Positions 44,234 to 53,236 of a stretch of DNA of 64,000 nucleotides are shown here, one piece after another. The notes under the pieces were generated by a model. That model had not been told where the DNA came from. It saw nothing but the letters and a program-made list of their open reading frames with translations, and made no database searches. Source of the DNA: Actinomadura cremea (GTDB lineage Bacteria; Actinomycetota; Actinomycetes; Streptosporangiales; Streptosporangiaceae). Both the position numbers and the translations under genes were made by a program. The stretch is taken from positions 110,730 to 174,729 of the forward strand of contig NZ_BMRF01000017.1 in NCBI RefSeq assembly GCF_014648495.1, in the 5' to 3' direction. Numbering within the stretch: position 1 is the stretch's first letter; each line of letters begins with the position of its first letter.

Positions 44234-44297
44234 AACCCCGCCCCGCTCAGCTTCGCCACGCCCCCGCGTTGTGGAGCAACTCCCAAAGGAGTGCCGT

Positions 44298-45902
44298 ATG
44301 ACCAACGCCCCAGCGCCGCACGGCCCGACCATCGGGCGCCGTGGCCTGCTTCTCTCCGGTGGCGCCCTCGGCCTCGGCGTCGCCGTGGCCGGCCTGTCGG
44401 CGGCACCGAGTTGGGCGGCGCCGGTCTTCCCCGCCGACCCCTTCGCGCTCGGCGTCGCCTCCGGCGACCCGTGGCCCGACAGCGTCGTGCTGTGGACGAA
44501 ACTCGCCCCCGAACCGCTGGCCCTGGACGGGTCCGGCGGTATGCCCGCCCGCAAGGTGCGGGTCGGTTGGGAGATGGCCACCGACGAGCGCTTCCGCAAG
44601 GTCGTCCGCCGCGGGCACACCTTCGCCACCCCGGAGCTGGCCCATTCCGTGCACGTCGAGGTGCACGGGCTGCGACCGGACCGCGAGTACTTCTACCGTT
44701 TCCGCGTCCACGGCACCGTGAGCCCCACCGGCCGTACCCGCACCGCCCCCGCCCCCTGGACCAGGACCCGCGACCTCAGCTTCGCCGTCGCCTCCTGCCA
44801 GGCGTGGTTCGAGGGTTTCTACACCGCTTACCGGCACATGGCCGAGGAGGACGTCGCGGTCGTCTTCCATCTGGGCGACTACATCTACGAGAACCAGATC
44901 AGCGCCACCGGGGGCGTCCGCGACGTCGCCGTCGCACCCGAGATCCGGGCCAAGCCCTTCGACCTGACCCAGTACCGCCTGCGGCACGCCCTGCACCGCA
45001 ACGATCCCGACATCATCGCCGCGCACCAGGCGCACCCGTTCGTCCTGATCTGGGACGACCACGAGATCGACGACAACTGGGTCGGCGACATCTCCAAGGC
45101 CGACGGCGAACCCGACGTGGACCCCGCGGTCTTCCGCCGCCGCAAGGCCGCGGCCGTCCAGGCCTACTACGAGAACCTGCCCCTGCGCCGTCCCAGCAGG
45201 CCGGCCGGCTCTCAGATCCGCCTCCACCGGCGGCTGCGCTACGGCAGGCTCGCCGACTTCCACGTCCTGGACACCCGCCAGTACCGCGCCGACCAGGCCT
45301 GCGGTGACCGCACCGGCGACTGCGCCGACCGGCTCGCCCCGGGCCGTGACGTGCTCGGCCCCGAGCAGGAGCGGTGGCTGTACGAGGGGCTCTCCGACTC
45401 CCGCGCCACCTGGAACGTCATCCCCCAGCAGATCCCGGTGACGCAGGTCGACACCGTCCCCGGCGACGGGCGCGCGTTCGTCATGGACTTCTGGGACGGC
45501 TACAAGCCCGCCCGCGACCGCCTCTTCGGCGAGCTCGTCCGGCGCGGCGTCCGCAACCCGGTGGTGCTGACCGGCGACATGCACCGCCATATGGCCGCCG
45601 ACCTGAAGCTCGACTTCGACGACCCCGACTCCCGCACGATCGGCGTCGAGTTCGTCGGCACGTCCATCTCCACCAAGATGGACGGTGAGGATCTGGACAA
45701 GGGCGGCCAGGACCTTCTGGACGCCAACGAGCACATCAAGTTCACCAGCTACCAGCGCGGCTACATGCGCTGCACTCTGGACGACAGCACCTTCCGCACC
45801 GATTTCCGTGTCCTCCCGTACGTGACTCGTCCCGGCGCGCCCATCAGCACCCGCACGTCCTTCGTCACCGAGAACGGCAACCCAGGGCTCCAGCCCGCCT
45901 GA
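44298..45902 (+). CDS. phoD: PhoD-type alkaline phosphatase/phosphodiesterase, Tat-exported
   Basis: A 534-residue metallophosphoesterase. The Tat signal has GRRGLLLSGG (arginines 14-15) and a cleavage region near residue 40 (PSWAAP). An N-terminal beta domain (GVASGDPWPDSVVLWT) precedes the catalytic domain with SCQAW, HLGDYIYE, WDDHEIDDNW and LTGDMHRH, the metal ligands of PhoD. AAAGGAG precedes the ATG. PhoD enzymes act outside the membrane on phosphomonoesters and phosphodiesters including teichoic acids. Unusually, it lies inside a sugar operon between a GH106-like hydrolase and a sugar isomerase-like gene. Confidence 0.9.
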   Translation: MTNAPAPHGPTIGRRGLLLSGGALGLGVAVAGLSAAPSWAAPVFPADPFALGVASGDPWPDSVVLWTKLAPEPLALDGSGGMPARKVRVGWEMATDERFRKVVRRGHTFATPELAHSVHVEVHGLRPDREYFYRFRVHGTVSPTGRTRTAPAPWTRTRDLSFAVASCQAWFEGFYTAYRHMAEEDVAVVFHLGDYIYENQISATGGVRDVAVAPEIRAKPFDLTQYRLRHALHRNDPDIIAAHQAHPFVLIWDDHEIDDNWVGDISKADGEPDVDPAVFRRRKAAAVQAYYENLPLRRPSRPAGSQIRLHRRLRYGRLADFHVLDTRQYRADQACGDRTGDCADRLAPGRDVLGPEQERWLYEGLSDSRATWNVIPQQIPVTQVDTVPGDGRAFVMDFWDGYKPARDRLFGELVRRGVRNPVVLTGDMHRHMAADLKLDFDDPDSRTIGVEFVGTSISTKMDGEDLDKGGQDLLDANEHIKFTSYQRGYMRCTLDDSTFRTDFRVLPYVTRPGAPISTRTSFVTENGNPGLQPA

Positions 45903-45923
45903 CGTTTCCCGAGGAGAATCCCG

Positions 45924-47363
45924 ATGAGTGAGGCGATCACCGACCGCTCCCCGCTCCCGCCCATCGTCCGCCGCAGGACCCGTATCGGTCTGGTGGCCGG
46001 CGGGCTGGGCACGTACTGGCCCCAGTTCCCCGGTCTGCTGCCGCAGCTGCAGACCTCGGCCCGCTACGTCTCAGAGCGTTTCCGGGACATGGACGCCGAG
46101 GTCACCGACGTCGGCTTCGTCTCCGACGCCCAGGAAGGCGCGGCCGCCGCCGAGCAACTGCGGAAGGCCGACTGCGACCTGATCGTCATGTTCCTCACGA
46201 CCTACCTCACCAGCTCGATGGTGCTCCCGATCGCCCAACGATCGAACACGCCGGTACTGGTCATCGACCTCCAGCCGACCGAGAAGATGGACCACGCGAC
46301 GTTCGAGACGGGCGACTGGCTGGCCTACTGCGGGCAGTGCGCCGTTCCCGAGGTCGGCAACGTGTTCCGGCGCGCCGGCATCCCCTTCCGTTCGGTGTCG
46401 GGCCACCTCACCCAGGAGTCGGCGTGGGCGCGCATCGAGCAGTGGATCCAGGCCGCGAAGATCCGCGCGACGCTGCGCCACGCCCGCCACGGGCTCATGG
46501 GCCACGTGTACCCCGGGATGCTCGACGTCTCCACCGACCTGACCCTGCTGCCCGCCACGTTCGGCAGCCACGTCGAGGTACTTGAGTTCGACGACCTGCG
46601 CCAGCGGGTGGAGAAGGTCACCGATGCCGAGACGGCGGCCAGGATGGACCTCGCCCGGCAGGTCTTCACGCTCGACCGGAGCGTGGACGGCGACGACTTC
46701 GCCTGGGGCGCCCGCGTCTCGGTCGGGCTCGACCGGCTGGTCGAGGACTTCGAGCTGGACAGCCTGGCCTATTACCACCGCGGCCTGGACGGTGAGCTGC
46801 ACGAGCGCCTCGGCGCCGGGATGATCCTCGGCGCGTCGCTGCTGACCGCCCGCGGGCTGCCGGCGACGGGAGAGTACGAGCTGCGCACCTCGGTCGCCCA
46901 ACTCGTCACCCAGGTCGTCGGCGCCGGTGGGTCGTTCTGCGAGATCCAGTCCCTCAACTTCCAGGACGGGGTCGTCGAGATGGGCCACGACGGCCCGGCC
47001 CACCTCGCCGTCGCCAGCCGCGACCCGCTGCTGCGCGGCCTGGGCGTGTACCACGGCAAGCGGGGCTGGGGAGTGTCCGTGGAGTTCGACGTGCAGCACG
47101 GCCCCGTCACACTGCTCGGGCTGGGACAGGACCGCGACGGGACCCTCGCCTTCATCGCCTGCGAAGGCGACGTCGTGCCCGGACCCCTGCTGGAGATCGG
47201 CAACACCACCAGCCGGGTGGACTTCGGCCGTGATCCGGGGGAATGGGTCGACGACTGGTCGGCCACCGGCGTCGGACACCACTGGTCCCTGTCCCTGGGG
47301 CACCGCGCCGGCGACTACCGCGCCGCCGCGAACCTGCTCGGCATCCCCTTCCGCAAGGTCTGA
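45924..47363 (+). CDS. L-fucose/L-arabinose isomerase-family protein
   Basis: A 479-residue protein resembling the AraA/FucI isomerase family. It begins with an N-terminal Rossmann-like domain (IGLVAGGLGTYWPQFPG, DCDLIVMFLTTYLTSSMVLP), and later segments LGAGMILGASLLTARG, FCEIQSLNFQDGVVEMGHDGPAH and GVGHHWSLSLGHRAGD carry candidate metal-binding Glu/His residues. Such enzymes isomerise aldoses to ketoses in the cytosol. As the last gene of the rhamnosidase operon it may convert released L-rhamnose or another deoxy- or pentose sugar. The substrate is inferred only. GAGGAG precedes the ATG. Confidence 0.7.
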   Translation: MSEAITDRSPLPPIVRRRTRIGLVAGGLGTYWPQFPGLLPQLQTSARYVSERFRDMDAEVTDVGFVSDAQEGAAAAEQLRKADCDLIVMFLTTYLTSSMVLPIAQRSNTPVLVIDLQPTEKMDHATFETGDWLAYCGQCAVPEVGNVFRRAGIPFRSVSGHLTQESAWARIEQWIQAAKIRATLRHARHGLMGHVYPGMLDVSTDLTLLPATFGSHVEVLEFDDLRQRVEKVTDAETAARMDLARQVFTLDRSVDGDDFAWGARVSVGLDRLVEDFELDSLAYYHRGLDGELHERLGAGMILGASLLTARGLPATGEYELRTSVAQLVTQVVGAGGSFCEIQSLNFQDGVVEMGHDGPAHLAVASRDPLLRGLGVYHGKRGWGVSVEFDVQHGPVTLLGLGQDRDGTLAFIACEGDVVPGPLLEIGNTTSRVDFGRDPGEWVDDWSATGVGHHWSLSLGHRAGDYRAAANLLGIPFRKV

Positions 47364-47407
47364 GCCGTACCGGTCGCCGCCAGGGTTCTCGGGGGCGGCC
47401 CTCCCCC

Positions 47408-47450
47408 GCTTCCGGGGAGGCGGGGGCGACGGCCCCACCTCCCCGGAAGC
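47408..47450. terminator. Bidirectional terminator between convergent operons
   Basis: GCTTCCGGGGAGG (47408-47420) pairs perfectly with CCTCCCCGGAAGC (47438-47450). Inside it, GGGG (47422-47425) and CCCC (47433-47436) extend the stem. It lies between the stop of the isomerase-like gene and that of the convergent phoD gene and probably serves both. Confidence 0.8.
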
Positions 47451-47476
47451 ACTCGCCGTGCGTCGGCGTGCCCCGG

Positions 47477-49087
47477 TCAGGCCGGCTGGACCCCCGGGTC
47501 GCGGTCCTCGACGACGAAGGACGCCCGGGTGGAGACCGGTGCACCGGGCCTGGTGACGTACGGCAGCACGCGGAAGTCGCTGCGCATGCGTTCCCGGCCG
47601 ACGTTGACCCTGATGTAACCGCGCTGGGCGTTGAAGAACCGCATGTGCGGGTTCGCGGCCAGGAACGTGCGGCCGAGGTCGTCCATGTCGGCGCCGTCGC
47701 CGCCGCTGGTGATGGACGTCCCGACGAACTCGGTGGCGACGGTCGGCGAACCGGGCTCGTCGAAGTCACGTTTGAGGTCGACGGCGTAGTTCTGGTGGCG
47801 GTCGCCGCTGAGCACGACCAGGTTCCGCACGCCGTGCTCGTGCGCGGCGGCCAGCACCTTGTTGCGGTCGGCCGCGTATCCGTCCCACGGGTCGACCCAC
47901 ACCTCCTTGCCCGGGCCCGGGGTCCAGTCGGTCTCGGCCATCGGGGCCTGGTTGCCGAGGATCTGCCAGCGGGCCCGCGACCGGGCGAAGCCGTCCAGCA
48001 GCCAGCGGCGCTGTTCGTCGCCCAGGATGGTGCGAGAGGCGTCGAAACGCTCGTCACAGGAGGAGGTGCGGCCCGTCCCGTTGCCGTACGAGCAGGCTTG
48101 GATGTCGCGGTGGCTGCGCGTGTCGATCATCGTGAAGTCGGCGAGCCTGCCGTAGGACAGCCGGCGGTGCAGCCGGATGTTCGGCCCCGATGGCAACTGG
48201 GCGCGGCGCAGCGGCAGGTTCTCGTAGAACGCCTGGAAGGCCGCGGCCTTGCGGGCGGCGAACTCGGCCGGGTCGGGATTGGGGTCGCGGCCCATGATGA
48301 CCGTGTCGTCGGCCCAGTCGTTCACCACCTCGTGGTCGTCCAGGGTGTGGATCCACGGGCACTGCGCGTGCGCCCTCTGCAGCGGCTCCTCGGCCTTGTA
48401 CAGCGAGTACTGGAGCCGGTACCGGGCCAGGTCGAAGGTCTCCGTGCCGAACTGCGGCGGCACGCTCACCCCGCGCCGGTTGTTGCCGGTGATCTCGTAC
48501 TCGTAGATGTAGTCGCCGAGATGGAGGATCAGGTCGAAGTCCTCGTCGGCCATGTGGTCGAAGGCCGTGAAGTACCCGTCCTGCCATGCCTGGCAGGACG
48601 CGACGCCGAACGTCAGCTCGCCCGGCAGCGACCTGGCGGCGGGCATGGTGCGGGTGCGGCCGACCGGTGAGATCTCTCCGGCGGCGCGGAAGCGGTAGAA
48701 GTACTCGCGGCCGGGGGCGAGCCCGGAGATCTCGGGGTGCACCGAGTGACCGAGCTCGGGCGTGGCCACGGCCTCACCGCGCCGTGCGATCTGCCTGAAC
48801 CGTTCGTCCCGCGCGACCTCGTACTCGACCTTGATCCGGCGGTCGGGCATCCCGGCCTTGCCGTCGGCGGCGAACGGATCGGGCGCCAGCCGGGTCCAGA
48901 GCACGAAGCCGTCCGGAGACGGGTCGCCGGACGCGATGCCCAGCGTGAACAGTCCCGACTTGCGCAGCGTGTAGGCGTGCGCGGCGGTCGCGCCCAGCGT
49001 GCCGGTGCCGAGCAGGACGGTGGCCGCGCCGGCCCCGCCCCATCCCAGGAACCGGCGCCGCGACAACGGATCGGCATGCGAAGACAT
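47477..49087 (-). CDS. phoD: PhoD-type alkaline phosphatase, Tat-exported (second copy)
   Basis: A 536-residue PhoD protein with Tat signal SRRRFLGW and cleavage near ATAAHA. The catalytic domain has SCQAW, HLGDYIYEYE, LDDHEVVNDWADD, WQILGNQ and LSGDRHQNYAVDL. AGGAGGT lies 3-4 bases before ATG 49087. Its upstream region is AT-rich and contains a candidate PHO box, so it is probably induced by phosphate starvation. It is a diverged paralogue of the phosphatase at 44298-45902, from which it is separated by one gene and a terminator. Confidence 0.92.
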   Translation of the reverse strand: MSSHADPLSRRRFLGWGGAGAATVLLGTGTLGATAAHAYTLRKSGLFTLGIASGDPSPDGFVLWTRLAPDPFAADGKAGMPDRRIKVEYEVARDERFRQIARRGEAVATPELGHSVHPEISGLAPGREYFYRFRAAGEISPVGRTRTMPAARSLPGELTFGVASCQAWQDGYFTAFDHMADEDFDLILHLGDYIYEYEITGNNRRGVSVPPQFGTETFDLARYRLQYSLYKAEEPLQRAHAQCPWIHTLDDHEVVNDWADDTVIMGRDPNPDPAEFAARKAAAFQAFYENLPLRRAQLPSGPNIRLHRRLSYGRLADFTMIDTRSHRDIQACSYGNGTGRTSSCDERFDASRTILGDEQRRWLLDGFARSRARWQILGNQAPMAETDWTPGPGKEVWVDPWDGYAADRNKVLAAAHEHGVRNLVVLSGDRHQNYAVDLKRDFDEPGSPTVATEFVGTSITSGGDGADMDDLGRTFLAANPHMRFFNAQRGYIRVNVGRERMRSDFRVLPYVTRPGAPVSTRASFVVEDRDPGVQPA

Positions 49088-49191
49088 GTGGACCTCCTGC
49101 ACTTCGGGGGTGGAGCAAGGGGCCCTCCGTCGCGGGGACGGGAGGGTGGGAGGCGGCCGGCCAGCGTTGATCTTATGACAGAACGACCGAA

Positions 49192-49247
49192 AATATAACG
49201 CCTTGTTCTGCGAAGATCCCAGTACTAGGTGTGAATAACCTTTGAAC
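49192..49247 (-). promoter_or_regulatory. phoD promoter with candidate PHO box
   Basis: Read on the minus strand, GTTCAAAGGTT (49247-49237) is followed directly by ATTCACACCTA (49236-49226). These two adjacent 11-base units resemble the GTTCACC-type direct repeats bound by PhoP in streptomycetes. TATATT (49197-49192) is a likely -10 element. The 246-base region 49088-49333 holds no gene. Confidence 0.5.
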
Positions 49248-49333
49248 GAATCACCGGGAACCCTGCTCAGAGAGGGGCCGGCCGGGCGCTGCGAAGCGCC
49301 CTGGGCCACCGCGATGTCGCGCGGAAGGGGCGC

Positions 49334-50275
49334 TCACCTCGGTGGGCGGACGATCCGTTCGGCGACGGCGGTGAGGCCGTCGCCGATGGTGTAGTGGCGC
49401 GGCGGGGGCATGTCCGGGGACGCGTGCGGGGCGACGAGCTGCGCGCAGCGGAGCTCGGCGAGGGGGCCGAGCCGGTCGTAGAGTTCGGCGAACACCTCGT
49501 GGGCGCGGGCTCGGGGCCAGTCGGTCGGGAGGACCTCGGACGGCAGGCCGGGGTCGCGGCGGTAGAGGCCGCGCCAGTGGTCGGTCATGCGCACCCGGAG
49601 GCCGAACGCCTCGTCGGGGCTCACCTCGCCCCGGCGGGCGCGGTCGACCTCGGGATGGTGGGCGGCGATGAAGTCCTCGTACTCGCCGCGGATCTCGGTC
49701 AGCGGCCAGGTCGTCAGCGCGTCGAGCACTCCCCCGGTCACGGGATGGACGACGGTTCCGTGGACGACCACGACGGGGACGTCCGATCCGGTCGCGAGCT
49801 CGACGGCGCCGTCCCGCTGGGTCGAGGGCGCGATCCAGAGCGAGTCCGAGAGCATGCCGAACCCGAGGGCGCGCAGCCGGGTGCGCAGCGATCTGCGCTG
49901 CGCCGACTGCTCCGCGGACGCGGCGATGGACACCAGCACCCACGTGCCGTCCCACTCGGCCTCCGCGTCGTCGGGGCCGCCGAACGTCATCATCCTGGGC
50001 AGGCCCCGCACGCCGTTGACGACCACCGCTTCGGACAGGTGGTAGTGGCCGGCCCGGCCGCGCCGCACCCGGACCAGGACCTTGCGCCGGACGAGGCGGC
50101 TGATCGCCACCCGGGCGCCGTCCGGGGTGGTGCCGCACGCCTGGAGCAGGGCCACGAGCGCGGCCCCGGGGATCGGCGCCGTCGAGCCCGGCCAGAAGTC
50201 GCCGAGGATGCTCAGGAGGAGGTGCTGCGGGTTGGGGCCCGCCTGCCGGCGGGGGAGATCGACCTCGTCGCTCAC
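49334..50275 (-). CDS. PaaX family transcriptional regulator
   Basis: A 313-residue regulator. An N-terminal winged helix (PQHLLLSILGDFWPG, GARVAISRLVRRKVLVRVRRGRAGHYHLSE) precedes the PaaX central domain (WDGTWVLVSI, LRTRLRALGFGMLSDSLWIAP) and a C-terminal helical domain. GTG 50275 overlaps the P450 stop, so the two genes form one minus-strand operon. PaaX-type repressors sense CoA thioesters of aromatic acids in known cases. Here it may control the P450 and/or the divergent importer operon. Confidence 0.88.
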   Translation of the reverse strand: MSDEVDLPRRQAGPNPQHLLLSILGDFWPGSTAPIPGAALVALLQACGTTPDGARVAISRLVRRKVLVRVRRGRAGHYHLSEAVVVNGVRGLPRMMTFGGPDDAEAEWDGTWVLVSIAASAEQSAQRRSLRTRLRALGFGMLSDSLWIAPSTQRDGAVELATGSDVPVVVVHGTVVHPVTGGVLDALTTWPLTEIRGEYEDFIAAHHPEVDRARRGEVSPDEAFGLRVRMTDHWRGLYRRDPGLPSEVLPTDWPRARAHEVFAELYDRLGPLAELRCAQLVAPHASPDMPPPRHYTIGDGLTAVAERIVRPPR

Positions 50276-51456
50276 CGTCCGGTCACCCGCAGGTGGACGG
50301 CCTGGGCGCCGACTTCGGGCATCCGGGTGGTCTCGACGGGGCCGTCGAGTTCGATGCGGGACGTCTGGGCGAGCAGCTGCTCCAGGCCGATGCGCATGCT
50401 CAGCCGGGCGAGGGACATGCCCACGCAGCGGTGCCTGCCGCGGCCGAAGCCGAGGTGGCGCATGATGTTGGGCCGGTCGAGGACGAACCGGTCCGGGTCG
50501 GCGAACACGCGCTCGTCCCGGTTGGCCGACGCGTAGACCAGGGTGACCGGTTCGCCGGGGGCGATCGTGCGGCCGTGCAGGGTGACCGGTTCGCTGACCG
50601 TGCGGGCGAAACCCCGGTACGGGGTGTAGAGCCGGACGAACTCCTCGACGGCGGCGGGCAGGAGGGACGTGTCGCGGCGGAGGCGGTCCTGGAGTTCGGG
50701 GTCGCGGGCCAGGTGGACGCAGATGCCGCCGAAGAGGATCGGCGGCGCGACCATGCCGACGACCAGGGACTGCCGGAGCGCCCCGACGATCAGCTCGTCC
50801 GGGAGCGGCGCCCCGTCGGCGGTCTCGCCGAGCAGGGAGCTGGCCGGGTCCTCCTCCGGGTCCCGCGGCCGCAGCCGGCGATCGGCGACCAGGGCGCGGG
50901 CCATGGCGTAGAGCCGCTCGCTGCGGGCGGTGACCACCTCGGCGTCCTGGCGGCGCCAGGCGTCGACCCACTCGGTGGCGTGGTCGGCGAGGACCGGGAC
51001 CTGGTCGTCGTCCAGGTTCAGCCATTCGGCGGCGGTGTAGGCGGGGTAGATCGTGCCGAAGGTGCGGCAGATGTCGCCGCCCCGGGCGACGTAGGCGGCC
51101 ATCTCCCGCCGCGCGTGCTCGGCCAGGCGCGGTTCCAGGCGTTCGAGCCGCGCGCGGTGCAGGGTGCGGTCGAGGGCGCGGCGGAACGGCGTGTGGGCGG
51201 GCGCGTCGAAGTTCAGCGGCGGACGGCGGATGCCGCGCGGGTCGCTGGGGACCACGGCCTTCACCGAGGAGATGAACAGGTCGGAGTCGCGCGCGGCGCG
51301 CTCCACGTCGTCGTGGCGGGTCAGCGCCCAGAAGCCGCCGTACTCGCCGGAGTGCGCGACGGGGCACCCGGATCTCAGCTCGCGGTAGGTCTCGTGGGGA
51401 CTGTCGAAGGTCTCCGGGGCGCGCGCGTCGAAGTCGTCCGGCAGTGCCTGGGTCAC
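50272..51456 (-). CDS. Cytochrome P450 with atypical I-helix
   Basis: A 394-residue soluble bacterial P450. The heme loop is FGRGRHRCVG with the thiolate cysteine at residue 344, preceded by the ERR-triad region (YASANRDERVFADPDRF). PPLNFDAPAHTPFRRALD is the usual helix C region. The I-helix, where (A/G)Gx(D/E)T normally activates oxygen, reads LVVGMVAPPILFGG and lacks both the acid and the threonine. Such enzymes may use a substrate hydroxyl or carboxylate for proton delivery, or perform non-monooxygenase chemistry. GTG start after AGGAAG. Redox partners are not encoded nearby. Confidence 0.88.
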   Translation of the reverse strand: MTQALPDDFDARAPETFDSPHETYRELRSGCPVAHSGEYGGFWALTRHDDVERAARDSDLFISSVKAVVPSDPRGIRRPPLNFDAPAHTPFRRALDRTLHRARLERLEPRLAEHARREMAAYVARGGDICRTFGTIYPAYTAAEWLNLDDDQVPVLADHATEWVDAWRRQDAEVVTARSERLYAMARALVADRRLRPRDPEEDPASSLLGETADGAPLPDELIVGALRQSLVVGMVAPPILFGGICVHLARDPELQDRLRRDTSLLPAAVEEFVRLYTPYRGFARTVSEPVTLHGRTIAPGEPVTLVYASANRDERVFADPDRFVLDRPNIMRHLGFGRGRHRCVGMSLARLSMRIGLEQLLAQTSRIELDGPVETTRMPEVGAQAVHLRVTGR

Positions 51457-51617
51457 GAGTTCTTCCTCTCGCCGGTCACCTGCCCCGGACAGTATTCGGT
51501 CGCTGACGACCTGCTTCTGTTCGACTTCGAGCGAAGGACGTTCCGATCGCTATGGACGTCCTCGGGGTCGGTACCAGGCAGTTCGGTTCTGGGGTCACAG
51601 AAAAGGCTACATCACTG

Positions 51618-51648
51618 TTGACGGGCGACACGAGAGCAGTGTTAATCT
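51618..51648 (+). promoter_or_regulatory. Promoter of the second Opp-type importer operon
   Basis: TTGACG (51618-51623) with a -10 around GTTAAT/TAATCT (51641-51648) gives 17-19 base spacing and a leader of about 45 bases. CACTG (51614-51618) and CAGTG (51637-51641) form an inverted pair flanking the spacer, a possible repressor site. The 238-base region between P450 and the importer has no gene. Confidence 0.45.
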
Positions 51649-51694
51649 CGCCCCAGCGTTCACAGGGACGCAGGTCGCGGAAGGGAGAGCGAGC

Positions 51695-53236
51695 ATGCGC
51701 GGACCCGGGAGCCGGGCTCTGGCCGCGCTCGTCACGGCGGTCGCGCTGGCGGTGAGCGGATGCAGCGGCGTGGCGGGCGGAGCGGCCGGCCCCGGCGGCG
51801 AGACGCGGATCGTGCTCGGAGTCGAGGCCGTCCGGGGGCTCGACCCGGCGAAACTGTTCAACCTCACGCCGTCCGGCGACGCCAACCGGATGGCGGCGAT
51901 CTACGACCTGCTCTTCTGGCTGGACTCCGGGACCGGCGAGGTCCACCCGCAGCTGGGCGAGTCGCTGACCGCCGACGAGGACGGCGACGCGTGGACGATG
52001 ACGCTGCGGCGGGGGGTGCGGTTCACCGACGGCACGCCCCTGGACGCCACCGCCGTGAAGTTCAACTACGACCGCGTCAAGGATCCCGCCACGGCCTCCC
52101 CGCTGGCCGACCTGCTCGACGGCGTCACCGTCCGTACGGACGGCGAGTACCGGCTCGTCCTCGAATTGGAGGAGCCCAACCGCGCCTTCGACAAGATCGT
52201 CGCGACGAGCCTGACCTTCATCGGCTCGCCGACCGCGATCCGCACCGACCCGGACTTCGCCGACCGTCCCGTCGGCGCCGGGCCGTTCAAGATGGACGAG
52301 TGGGTCCGCGACTACCGGATGACCCTGGTGCGCAACGAGGACTACTTCCGGCCCGGCCGGCCGCACCTGGCGAAGATCACCTTCCTGCCGCTGCGGGACC
52401 CGCTGCAGCGCATCAACATGGTGGCCACCGGGCAGGCGCACGCCGCCGTGCCGGGATCGGAGCTCTCCTTCATCGACGTCGCCGAGTCCGACGGGCTGGA
52501 GGTCGCCGCGGCGGACGCGGGCGGCGGGCCGATGCTGATGTTCAACACCGCCCGGCCGCCCTTCGACGACGTCCGCGCGCGGCGTGCGGTCCAGCTGGCG
52601 CTCGACGCGGACGACATGGCCTCGGTGATCGACCCCGGGGCGAGCGCGCCGACCGGCCTGTACGGGCCGTCATCGCCCTACCGCACCGAGGGCGCCTTCC
52701 CCGCCCACGATCCCGGACGGGCGCAGCGGCTCTTCACCGAGCTGGCGCGGGAGGGCAGGCCGGTCGAGTTCACGGTCTCCACGGCCACCAGCGGGTTCTT
52801 CGTGCGCACCGCGGAGTACCTGCAGAGCAGGCTGGGGCGCTTCGACGGGGTGAAGGTGGAGATCGAGACGCTGGACAACGCCTCGATCGACCAGAAGGTC
52901 TTCAGCCAGCGCGACTTCGAGCTGTCGGTGCAGATCGTGCACGTCGGCGATCCCGAGCCCAACCTGTCCAAGCTGCTGGCGAGCGGCGGCCAGACCAACT
53001 ACATGGGCTACGCCGCCCCGGAGATGGACCGGGCGCTGGAGGACGGCCGGACGGCGACGTCCGACCGGGAACGGCGGGCCGCCTACGCGACCGTCGAGAA
53101 GCTCGTCGCCGAGGAGGTTCCGGTGCTGTCGGTGCGAAACCAGAAGCCGTACACCGTCCACTCGCCGGACCTGCGGGGGCTCACCCTCCAGGGGGACGGC
53201 TCCCTGCTCTACGACCGGCTGCGGGTGACCGGATGA
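51695..53236 (+). CDS. Opp/Dpp-type ABC substrate-binding lipoprotein (SBP family 5)
   Basis: A 513-residue binding protein with lipobox cysteine 23 (AVSGC). WTMTLRRGVRFTDGTPLDATAVKFNYDR near residue 100 is the family signature (key part LRRGVRFTDGTP), and FDDVRARRAVQLALD follows later. GAAGGGAGA precedes the ATG. It heads an operon of binding protein, two permeases, two ATPases, MmgE/PrpD and CapA, all overlapping by 4 bases. The ligand is unknown; the downstream enzymes suggest an organic acid or amino-acid-like compound rather than a sugar. Confidence 0.88.
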   Translation: MRGPGSRALAALVTAVALAVSGCSGVAGGAAGPGGETRIVLGVEAVRGLDPAKLFNLTPSGDANRMAAIYDLLFWLDSGTGEVHPQLGESLTADEDGDAWTMTLRRGVRFTDGTPLDATAVKFNYDRVKDPATASPLADLLDGVTVRTDGEYRLVLELEEPNRAFDKIVATSLTFIGSPTAIRTDPDFADRPVGAGPFKMDEWVRDYRMTLVRNEDYFRPGRPHLAKITFLPLRDPLQRINMVATGQAHAAVPGSELSFIDVAESDGLEVAAADAGGGPMLMFNTARPPFDDVRARRAVQLALDADDMASVIDPGASAPTGLYGPSSPYRTEGAFPAHDPGRAQRLFTELAREGRPVEFTVSTATSGFFVRTAEYLQSRLGRFDGVKVEIETLDNASIDQKVFSQRDFELSVQIVHVGDPEPNLSKLLASGGQTNYMGYAAPEMDRALEDGRTATSDRERRAAYATVEKLVAEEVPVLSVRNQKPYTVHSPDLRGLTLQGDGSLLYDRLRVTG

